DNA of 11,691 bases from Candidatus Njordarchaeum guaymasense (GTDB lineage Archaea; Asgardarchaeota; Njordarchaeia; Njordarchaeales; Njordarchaeaceae), in assembly GCA_030587605.1 (NCBI GenBank), contig JAUQYT010000324.1, forward strand, positions 1 to 11,691, read 5' to 3'. Positions 6,099 to 11,691 of this stretch are shown here, in pieces (positions within the stretch are counted from its first letter, which is position 1; each line of letters starts with the position of its first letter). The position numbers and the translations under genes are program-made. Below the pieces are notes generated by a model. It saw only the letters and a list, made by a program, of their open reading frames with translations, did not search any database and was not told the DNA's origin.

Positions 6099-6345
6099 AC
6101 CCTCGAACCTCCTTCAGTAGCGCTTTGTCTCCTGCAAGAAATGTCTGGGCGCATCAGGGTTTTGTATGTAGGGATTCGATTAAATTGTTCCTTTGAGGAA
6201 GTAGCGGTAAGCTGGCTTACCATTCTTCACCTGTGGACTTGCAGACTCGGCACTCGCCTAGCAAAGGATGAAAGACAACTAAGATCTGTTGCATCCAGTG
6301 TTTTTAGGGACACAGTATTTTTCCAGCAATATAAATGAAACTCTG
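6099..6345 (-). promoter_or_regulatory. region between AOR stop and GNAT start
   Basis: Two minus-strand TATA-like boxes are visible: ATTTATAT at 6329-6336 and an AATTTAAT-like core at about 6179-6186, the latter predicting a 58-nt leader for the acetyltransferase. A perfect inverted repeat, GGTAAGC-TG-GCTTACC (6206-6221), lies between them. A 65-codon plus-strand frame here shows no protein features and is not called. Confidence 0.3.
6217..6294 (-). CDS. possible 25-residue peptide upstream of GNAT
   Basis: A short frame (MQQILVVFHPLLGECRVC, then KSTGEEW) starts about 12 nt after the transcription start predicted from the TATA-like box at 6329-6336. It contains one C-x2-C. Its TAA stop falls inside the inverted repeat at 6206-6221. 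There is no SD and no recognisable family. It may be chance. Confidence 0.12.
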   Translation of the reverse strand: MQQILVVFHPLLGECRVCKSTGEEW

Positions 6346-8214
6346 TCAGGTTATCAAGTTTACTTCTTTGAGCTTCGCCTCTACGTTCTCCAAGCCTAGT
6401 TTTCTTAGGGTTTCTGGTCTCGGCACCCCGTTCTCGTCCCAGCCGACTGCGTCATAGTATTTTAATCTGTCCTTTTCAAACTTCTTGCTGTCTAGCTTCT
6501 TTCCCTTGTATGGTCCCGATGGCAGCGGCTCCCAGAATCTCGGAGGGTTATCGTCATCAAGTTTTGGTCTCCATCTCACGTCTGGTCCACCTAGCAGCAG
6601 CATGGTTCTTTGCATATTGAGTATTCTCATGGCTTTCGTGTTATACCATTCTGAGTCTGGTAGTTTCCATCCAGTCACCGCTTCATATAGTCTGAATAGT
6701 TCTGTGTCTTCGATTCCGAATGTGGTGAAGACGCAGTATGTGGCCGAATCAGCGAATATCGTGGATAGCTCACTGTCGTCGAGGGGGAGATTGGTCGATG
6801 AGGTGTGGTCTCCGCCTTGCACTGAGACTGCGTAACCAACATTCTTTGAGAGGAAATCATGTCCGCTTCTGATTCCATGTGCTCCTATGGCGACACCCTT
6901 GGAGTGTACAGCGTATTTCATTAGGTCGATGCCTTTCATTTCACCCAGTTTCAAGGCTGCTCTGTAGACACCCTCGGCAAGTGTGTCGCCGATCCCTTGC
7001 CTTAGAGCTATTCTCTCTGCCAAAGCTGCAAAGGCTGTGACGTTTCCCCATGCGAGATCAATTCCACCGAGGTCACCCTTGCTGAGTATTCCTTTCTCGT
7101 AGAGGTCGGCAGCAAATCCCAAGGCTGCTCCGCCTTGGATCCCACATAATCCAAGTTCATTGATCAGATATGACAAGTGGATGTTTTGTTCTGGGCTGAA
7201 TATTCCGAGGTTTGATCCCAAAAATGCTTCAAGTTCATAGTCTGGGTTGTCGCATACTGCTCCCTTGAATCTACCAGTTTTCAGCACTGCGAGTTTTAGG
7301 CATGTGACTGGGCAGCCGAAGTCGCCCCAGTACTTCTTGATCCAATGTTTATCGAATTCTTCGCCTGTGAAGCTTTTTTCGTCGTGCCATTCTTCCTGCC
7401 AATTTCTGACTGGCTCAGAACTCATCTCAGCTCCGGTGGTGTACCCTCCTCCTCCAGTTCCATAACGTCTGAATCCTTCGATTTGGAAGTTCCTTTTCGA
7501 GAATTCCTGATAAGTTTGCTGCACTTCTTCCTTGGATTCCACATCTGGTAGTGGCCCGAACCCTTTGGCGACTATTGCTTTCAGGTTCTTGGATCCCATT
7601 ACCCCGCCGTATCCACCGTAGCCCGCGGCGTGCGCGTACTTGGACATTACTGCTGCGACCCTGGTCTTGTTCTCTCCCGCCGGTCCAGCATAGAGAATCG
7701 CGGGCTCTTTTACTTCGCCGTGCTTTGATCTAATGGCTTTGATCTCCTCGACTGACTTCTTGACTAGGAAACGCAGCGTTTCCCTTCCCTTTTTGCCCCA
7801 TATTAGCGAGGCATCCCTGATTTCGACATGGTTGTCGCATATGAATACGTAGCTTGGGTTCTCGGCTTTCCCAGTTAATATTATGCCGTCGTATCCAGCG
7901 CATTTCAACTCTACTCCGAATTCGCCTGCAACCGTTGAGCCTATCACGCCGTTGCTTTGAGGCGATTTCCCCGCAACGCAAACTTTTGTTCCAGGGATGT
8001 AACCAGTTAGGGGGCCTGCCAACACGAGCAGTATGTTTTCCGGGCTGAATGGATCTACTGTTTCCCATTTGTTGCCGAGTCTATCCCATAGTATCTTTGT
8101 TGCTAGTCCTCTTCCACCGACGTAATCTTTTAGAACTTCATCTGGAAATCTTGTTTCTTTGCTGTTTCCGTTGGATAGGTTTATGTCCAAGTATTTGCCT
8201 GCGTAGCCTCTCAT
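6346..8214 (-). CDS. tungsten-type aldehyde ferredoxin oxidoreductase, large subunit
   Basis: Seen: a 622-residue AOR with the normal N-terminus (MRGYAGKYLDINLS), YVGGRGLATKILWD (31-44), GPLTGYIPGTKVCVAGKSPQSNG, the GAHGIRSGHDF and QGGDHTSS segments, and the expected length of the family. Known: AORs oxidise aldehydes to acids at a bis-pterin tungsten centre and pass electrons through one 4Fe-4S cluster to ferredoxin. Odd: the usual C-x2-C-x3-C cluster motif reads D298-F-G-C301-P-V-T-C305, so Asp replaces the first Cys; the distal Cys494 is present. The pterin motifs DxxGLD and DxxGLC read N352-ELGL-C357 and D489-SATY-C494. These changes point to an altered cluster and a divergent AOR-family branch rather than classical AOR. 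The ATG overlaps the stop of the ferredoxin gene (4 nt), so the two subunits are co-translated. Confidence 0.92.
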   Translation of the reverse strand: MRGYAGKYLDINLSNGNSKETRFPDEVLKDYVGGRGLATKILWDRLGNKWETVDPFSPENILLVLAGPLTGYIPGTKVCVAGKSPQSNGVIGSTVAGEFGVELKCAGYDGIILTGKAENPSYVFICDNHVEIRDASLIWGKKGRETLRFLVKKSVEEIKAIRSKHGEVKEPAILYAGPAGENKTRVAAVMSKYAHAAGYGGYGGVMGSKNLKAIVAKGFGPLPDVESKEEVQQTYQEFSKRNFQIEGFRRYGTGGGGYTTGAEMSSEPVRNWQEEWHDEKSFTGEEFDKHWIKKYWGDFGCPVTCLKLAVLKTGRFKGAVCDNPDYELEAFLGSNLGIFSPEQNIHLSYLINELGLCGIQGGAALGFAADLYEKGILSKGDLGGIDLAWGNVTAFAALAERIALRQGIGDTLAEGVYRAALKLGEMKGIDLMKYAVHSKGVAIGAHGIRSGHDFLSKNVGYAVSVQGGDHTSSTNLPLDDSELSTIFADSATYCVFTTFGIEDTELFRLYEAVTGWKLPDSEWYNTKAMRILNMQRTMLLLGGPDVRWRPKLDDDNPPRFWEPLPSGPYKGKKLDSKKFEKDRLKYYDAVGWDENGVPRPETLRKLGLENVEAKLKEVNLIT

Positions 8215-8747
8215 CGTTCTAAGACCCCCTTGGTTATCTCTTCTCCTAGGACCTGCTCAGCTACTTCGCGTGTGAGTTTGTCCGGCCTTTTCGCGAGGGC
8301 TTTGTATGAGACTTTCTTGTCTCTTGGGACTAGCTTCAAGGCGTTCCATCGCCCTTCCCGGCAGGCTTCGACGCACTTGGGTTTTCCACCGCAGAGGTCA
8401 CAAATAACTGTACGGTCTTCCTCTGGATGCATGTGTGGGACACTTCCGGGGCAAGAGTCTATGCATTGCCCGCATGCGGTGCACTTCGAAGCATCAACAT
8501 TTACAGCTCCAGTTCGGCTGTTTACGGACAGTGCCTCTACTGGACATGCTTGAACACACGGGTAGTCCTCGCATTGAAAGCATAAGTGTGGGATCTCGAC
8601 TCCTGGCACAGACATGAAGATTCTTATTCTTGAAGCTTCAGGCCAGGTTTTCCCTTCGTGAGAAAGCGAGCAGGCAATTTCGCATCTCCTACAACCGCTG
8701 CATTTCTCGTAGTTTCGTTTAATCCTGACTTGAACGTTTCGACTCAT
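8211..8747 (-). CDS. four-cluster ferredoxin-like subunit of the AOR
   Basis: This is a 178-residue electron-transfer protein with sixteen Cys in four groups: Cys16/19/22/26, Cys56/59/64/68, Cys89/92/95/99 and Cys116/119/125/129. That is the HycB/DmsB-like pattern for four 4Fe-4S clusters. Known: such proteins accompany AOR-family enzymes (as in the AorA/AorB arrangement) and link the tungsten enzyme to ferredoxin or a larger redox partner. The C-terminal 45 residues are helical and free of Cys. The ATG has GGTGA 7 nt upstream (complement of 8755-8759). It is the first gene of a two-gene operon, its stop overlapping the AOR start. No signal peptide is present, so the complex is cytosolic. Confidence 0.92.
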   Translation of the reverse strand: MSRNVQVRIKRNYEKCSGCRRCEIACSLSHEGKTWPEASRIRIFMSVPGVEIPHLCFQCEDYPCVQACPVEALSVNSRTGAVNVDASKCTACGQCIDSCPGSVPHMHPEEDRTVICDLCGGKPKCVEACREGRWNALKLVPRDKKVSYKALAKRPDKLTREVAEQVLGEEITKGVLER

Positions 8748-8885
8748 ATCTCAGTCACCGATCCTTTTCCAGCAACTTCCTTGTTTAGCGCGCGCTGTCT
8801 TCATATTGTCGACTTGTGATTATTCCCGATACGTTTCATAGGCGGACTGTTGAAGTCTAGTCCTACTGATGATGGCACTTAAGTC
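8748..8885 (-). promoter_or_regulatory. promoter and leader of the ferredoxin-AOR operon
   Basis: Reading leftward there is a TATA-like CAATATG (complement of 8802-8808), the palindrome AGCGCGCGCT (8787-8796), a predicted transcription start near 8779, the SD GGTGA and the ATG at 8747. The palindrome to ATG distance is 39 nt. Confidence 0.4.
8787..8796. promoter_or_regulatory. 10-bp palindrome, candidate operator of the ferredoxin-AOR operon
   Basis: AGCGCGCGCT is identical to the copy at 1805-1814. It starts about 9 bp downstream of the TATA-like box and is 39 nt from the ferredoxin ATG. Confidence 0.4.
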
Positions 8886-9173
8886 TTATTCTTTCTTGCG
8901 TGTTGTCAGCCAGTAGCTAATGATAAATTGTATGATGCACAAGGCAAACAAGAAGACGGTTAATCCAAGCCACGTCGAGGATACAAGCAAAGCGTCTTGG
9001 GGGCCTTGCCTGAGTTGTATCATAGTTTGGATCATCGAAAGCCATATTCAGATGAAAGCTATGCCGAGCACTTTATCCTTGACTGGCACTTTCTCCATTT
9101 TCGCGCCAATCTCGTATGTAATGGTAATTGCTGAAAGCAAGATTGCCACTAGGTACGCCGTAGCTTCCTCCAA
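8886..9173 (-). pseudogene. small three-helix membrane protein gene interrupted by in-frame TGA
   Basis: The minus strand reads as one 95-codon protein if a single TGA (9048-9050, codon 42) is passed over. Predicted helices: residues 5-22 (AYLVAILLSAITITY), 35-52 (VLGIAFI, TGA, IWLSMIQTMIQL) and 67-89 (WLGLTVFLFALCIIQFII), ending in the positively charged TTRKKE and TAA. Hydrophobicity continues in phase across the TGA, inside helix 2. An excellent SD, GGTGATC (complement of 9182-9188), lies 8 nt before the TTG at 9173; a GTG at 9179 is an alternative. No family is recognised. FKBP, JAMM and MNT end with TGA, so TGA is a normal stop here. The simplest reading is a recent nonsense mutation (from TGG, CGA or similar). 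A 99-codon frame on the opposite strand is its shadow. Confidence 0.6.
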
Positions 9174-9275
9174 TGCCACGCGATCACCCCCTACCTGGCA
9201 AGCTTACCTCGTCAGCTAGCTTGACTAACAGCTCATACCAACTAGAATAACAAGTTAACGATAGCATGCATGTGT

Positions 9276-9434
9276 TGAACGTTGATCTTGAACTGGTGCA
9301 ACGCAGTCCTAGAGATGAAACCTGTCAAACGATAGCCGCGACTTGCTACCATGCATCCGATGACTCGTAAAACCTTTCAACTCAGAATTATTCTGGTAGA
9401 ACCTATCTACAAGGCGCAGGAGTGGGAATTATAG
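9276..9434 (+). pseudogene. degraded remnant of a third FKBP gene
   Basis: From 9351 the frame MHPMTRKTFQLRIILVEP (ending TAG at 9432) aligns codon for codon with KHPMAGKTLQFRIILVDI of the intact FKBP, with many synonymous changes (CAC/CAT, CCA/CCG, AAG/AAA, CGG/AGA, CTA/CTG, GTT/GTA). Upstream, bases from about 9297 read CNAVLEMKP, matching FNDAIIGMKP with one codon lost. Frameshifts and stops then separate the two blocks, and the PEEAYG region is barely traceable. The 5' half is absent or unrecognisable. The left limit is approximate. Confidence 0.65.
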
Positions 9435-9582
9435 AATCACTGAGAATAGGAACTCAGCTAATCCCGATGTGTCTCAATAACTTTTGGGGTCTACAGTTTT
9501 GCTTCTAGGAAAGCGATTCGAGTCAGGAAAAAGAGGAAAAGGTGTATGAGAGATCACTGGATCCTAGGGGTCATCGAGTCAC
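9435..9582. other. intergenic region, nothing recognised
   Basis: No gene, RNA or clear repeat is seen between the FKBP remnant and the stop of the surface protein gene. The stretch 9519-9540 is purine-rich. Confidence 0.4.
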
Positions 9583-11691
9583 CTAAGTTTGTATGCCAGC
9601 TCTGTAATCCTTGCAGAATTTTATATCAGCATCATTCTTGGTTCCACGATATGGGCAGATCAAGAACCCTTTCGCGAGAAATCTCTGCTCAGCCATCTTC
9701 GCGGACTCTGCAGCCCCCGACCGTCCAGCCTTCCATTCATCTGACTCCTCTTTAGGTAACGACGCGCCTTTTCTCATGCGTATTACTAGTACCATACAGA
9801 GTGCTACCACTATGCCGGCTACCGCCATAATTAAGACGGTAGTCGAGGTACCTATTCCAACTGGTAATGCCGTTCCAAAGACAGCAAAGTAGCTTAGGTG
9901 GTATAGGTAGCCCACGATGCAGCCGTGCGTGTTGTTCAAGACGACAACGTTGCTAGCTGGTGACCCATCTGGCTGTGTGAGCTCCTCCCAGGTTGAGGTT
10001 GTCGAATTCCAAGTATAGAGCTTCATGCTGTGCTCGTCTATGCCTAGTCCCTGAACCTTCGTTCTATTGTAGAATATGTAGACTGTGATCACACTGGTTC
10101 CAGGAATAAATGTGCCCTCGATCTCGAGAAAAATGTATGTACTCTTTCCACTTAGCGTTGCGGTGGTTTCTGGAGGACTCGATGCCCAGATCGCAATGGA
10201 TACATTGGCGGCATTATGGGTTATAACGCTGAAGCCATTTTCCTCAAAGAAACCCGCTGGGGTTGTTGCGTTGTTGCCGCTTGATGGGATCAAGACTGTG
10301 GGTGGGCTCACTTGGGGCTGAGGAACATAGCCTGTGTACGACAGCAGGTTTTTTACGAACTGCCGCACGTCTGAGGAGCTGGCTGTCATGCAGAATATTT
10401 GCCATGTTGTAAGGATGATCTTGCCATTGCCTATCCTGCACTCAGCTAGGACAGTATTTGACGATGAGTCCCTGACTATCGTTGCCGCGCCTGAACCGGT
10501 GATGACTGGGTGCCCACCAGTTAAAGAGAACCTCGAGATGTTGTGTGCGAGTGGGTGTGACGAGTTTACCACTTGGAACGGCCAGTTGGTATAGTAGCCG
10601 TTGAATGTCTCGCCGGTTCCTAATGATGTGAGGAGTTCGTTGCATATCTGCACCCTTGCGGCATGAAGATCATCAGACGTTATGATAAGCACGATCTTAC
10701 CGCTTCTCAAGAACTGATCGACCATTTGCTTCTCGGTCGAGGTGTAATAGTGGTTAGCATTGTCATAGACTGCCGAGATTACCAGAAGATTGTAGCTGGC
10801 TATTCCACTGCTTATCGATCCTGTGGTCGTATTCCATCCGATTGTCCGAACGAATGATAGCGCGTCATTTATGAGGTAATTGGGCGGATTCTCATTCTGG
10901 ATGTCAGCGAACAATCCTCCGACTGCGACCGGCAGTTGCGCCGCTTGAGCAAGAGATGATGAATATGATAACAAGTTCTTAACGAATTGCCGTGCGTCAG
11001 ACGAGCTGGCTGTCATTGAGAATACTTGCCAAGTGGTCAGTATGACGCTTCCATTTCTGATCCGGCTCTCGGCTAGAACAGTGTTTGAAAGAGAATCTCT
11101 GGCTATTGTTGTGGTGCCTGTCCCGCTGACTATGGGATATCCGCCGCTCAAGGGGAACGAGGAGACGTTGTTCGCGAGCGGATGCATTGGGTTTACGACA
11201 TGAAATGACCAGTTGGTATAGTAGCCGTTGAATGCTGCGCCGGCTCCCAAGTATGTGAGGAGTTCGTTGCAAATCTGCACCCTTGCGGCATGAAGATCAT
11301 CAGACGTTATGATAAGCACGACCTTGCCATTCCTCAGGAACTGATCGATTAACTGTTTTTCCGTCGAGGTGTAGTAGTGGCTCGCGCTGTCGTTGACCAC
11401 TGAGACAACCAGTAAATCATAGTTGAATATCGAACTATCGACTGATCCTGTGGCTGTACTTCCGTTGAGCCATCTAATGTATGCCAACGTATCATTTATG
11501 ATGTAGGTTCCAGGATTCTCGTTCTGAATGTCAGCGAAGACTTTCACAGATGTTTCCAGGAAGTACAGTTTGTTTCCACCGAAAGCTACTTGCTTGGCGT
11601 TTCGAGACAAGGCCACCGTGTGGTGAGGTCCACTGCCTGAGTTGTAAACCCAGATTGGAACACAGGTTGTCTTGTTGAAAAGGTGAATGAG
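9583..11691 (-). CDS. large cell-surface protein, C-terminal part (propeller end, two repeats, TM anchor)
   Basis: The frame is open to the right edge, so the gene is 5' truncated; 702 residues are visible, and the internal GTG at 11616 is not a likely start. Order: a segment like the last blade of a WD/PQQ-type beta-propeller (WVYNSGSGPHHTVALSRNAKQVAFGG, then KLYFLETS); two tandem repeats of about 195 residues spaced exactly 209 codons apart (starting FADIQNENP at 11538 and 10911); a beta-sandwich with VYIFYNRTKVQGLGIDEHSMKLYTW and HLSYFAVFG; one transmembrane helix (about 9780-9850); a basic cytosolic tail; and a decayed zinc ribbon. The repeats (VVLIITSDDLHAARVQICNELL, HPLANNVS, VILTTWQVF) suggest a class I amidotransferase/IFT52-like alpha-beta fold without visible catalytic residues. 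Many N-x-S/T sequons fit an outside location. Function is unknown; binding or sensing is inferred. Confidence 0.85.
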   Translation of the reverse strand, partial: LIHLFNKTTCVPIWVYNSGSGPHHTVALSRNAKQVAFGGNKLYFLETSVKVFADIQNENPGTYIINDTLAYIRWLNGSTATGSVDSSIFNYDLLVVSVVNDSASHYYTSTEKQLIDQFLRNGKVVLIITSDDLHAARVQICNELLTYLGAGAAFNGYYTNWSFHVVNPMHPLANNVSSFPLSGGYPIVSGTGTTTIARDSLSNTVLAESRIRNGSVILTTWQVFSMTASSSDARQFVKNLLSYSSSLAQAAQLPVAVGGLFADIQNENPPNYLINDALSFVRTIGWNTTTGSISSGIASYNLLVISAVYDNANHYYTSTEKQMVDQFLRSGKIVLIITSDDLHAARVQICNELLTSLGTGETFNGYYTNWPFQVVNSSHPLAHNISRFSLTGGHPVITGSGAATIVRDSSSNTVLAECRIGNGKIILTTWQIFCMTASSSDVRQFVKNLLSYTGYVPQPQVSPPTVLIPSSGNNATTPAGFFEENGFSVITHNAANVSIAIWASSPPETTATLSGKSTYIFLEIEGTFIPGTSVITVYIFYNRTKVQGLGIDEHSMKLYTWNSTTSTWEELTQPDGSPASNVVVLNNTHGCIVGYLYHLSYFAVFGTALPVGIGTSTTVLIMAVAGIVVALCMVLVIRMRKGASLPKEESDEWKAGRSGAAESAKMAEQRFLAKGFLICPYRGTKNDADIKFCKDYRAGIQT
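9595..9663 (-). other. decayed C-terminal zinc ribbon in the surface protein
   Basis: The tail reads CPYRGTKNDADIKFC, then KDYRAGIQT. It matches the common archaeal CPYCGTKN...FCKxCGAxI ribbon, except that Cys is replaced by Arg (CGT, 9646-9648), Cys by Tyr (TAC, 9604-9606) and Gly by Arg (AGA, 9601-9603). Each is one transition from the consensus codon. Only two of four zinc ligands remain. Confidence 0.7.
10333..11538 (-). repeat. two tandem domain repeats, 627-bp period
   Basis: Repeat 1 covers about 11538-10960 and repeat 2 about 10911-10333. A 49-bp block is identical between 11273-11321 and 10646-10694, and neighbouring stretches differ by scattered bases, showing a fairly recent duplication or gene conversion within the surface protein gene. 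Confidence 0.85.

Noticed and set aside
6141..6338. 65-codon plus-strand frame between AOR and GNAT
   Set aside because: It has no SD and no recognisable domain, and it lies in a region with minus-strand promoter features.
9048..9050. TGA as selenocysteine or as a Trp codon
   Set aside because: FKBP, JAMM and MNT genes in this window end in TGA, so it is not generally reassigned. No SECIS-like hairpin was evident by eye. It is kept only as a check under the finding.
8920..9219. 99-codon plus-strand open frame
   Set aside because: It is antisense to the interrupted membrane protein gene, has no SD and no coherent protein features.
9236..9262. Possible fourth FKBP piece on the minus strand (10-base match including ATTCTAGTTG)
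   Set aside because: Only ten bases match and no neighbouring codons align, so it is likely chance.
1..11691. CRISPR arrays, tRNA or rRNA genes, insertion sequences
   Set aside because: No regularly spaced short repeats, cloverleaf-like segments, conserved rRNA stretches, transposase motifs or terminal inverted repeats were seen.

Overview
The window looks like accessory or housekeeping-adjacent DNA from an archaeon, most likely an uncultivated TACK lineage such as a Bathyarchaeia-like anaerobe. This is inference, based on a tungsten-type aldehyde ferredoxin oxidoreductase with its own ferredoxin subunit, a stand-alone JAMM/MPN protein, a small FKBP related to the SlyD-type archaeal FKBPs, a linked MNT nucleotidyltransferase/HEPN pair, Shine-Dalgarno sites of the GGTGA class, TATA-like boxes, and a large sequon-rich cell-surface protein with a single membrane anchor. 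No rRNA, tRNA, CRISPR array or transposase was seen.

Layout. 1-1291 (+): PHP-fold DUF3604-type protein. 1437-1766 (+): compact FKBP prolyl isomerase. 1854-2351 (+): JAMM metalloprotease-like protein, convergent with 2368-3168 (-), a metallo-beta-lactamase-fold hydrolase. 3196-3399: divergent control region with two inverted repeats, a TATA-like box and a possible leader peptide. 3400-4206 (+): short-chain dehydrogenase. 4205-4282 (+): a broken C-terminal piece of a second FKBP gene. 4537-5055 and 5052-5492 (+): overlapping MNT/HEPN pair. 5511-6098 (-): GNAT acetyltransferase of a Cys-rich subfamily. 8747 down to 6346 (-): two-gene operon for a four-cluster ferredoxin and an AOR. 9173 down to 8886 (-): a small three-helix membrane protein gene interrupted by one in-frame TGA. 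9276-9434 (+): remnant of a third FKBP gene. 9583 to the right edge (-): C-terminal 702 residues of a large surface protein (end of a probable beta-propeller, two tandem amidotransferase-like repeats, beta-sandwich, transmembrane helix, decayed zinc ribbon).

How it fits together. The clear functional units are the Fd-AOR operon (aldehyde oxidation coupled to ferredoxin) and the MNT/HEPN pair (probable toxin-antitoxin or regulatory module). The other genes look like separate transcription units. Two themes stand out. (1) Decay: two FKBP remnants lie near one intact FKBP, a membrane protein has a single nonsense codon, and a zinc ribbon has lost two of four cysteines, each by one transition. 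(2) Short perfect palindromes sit just downstream of TATA-like boxes. The same 10-mer, AGCGCGCGCT, lies exactly 39 nt before both the JAMM start and the ferredoxin-AOR start, and a different 10-bp palindrome occupies the same relative place before the dehydrogenase. No wholly new multi-gene system is evident. The strongest items for follow-up are the shared palindrome, the hidden interrupted membrane gene, the FKBP family remnants, and the altered cluster and pterin ligands of the AOR.
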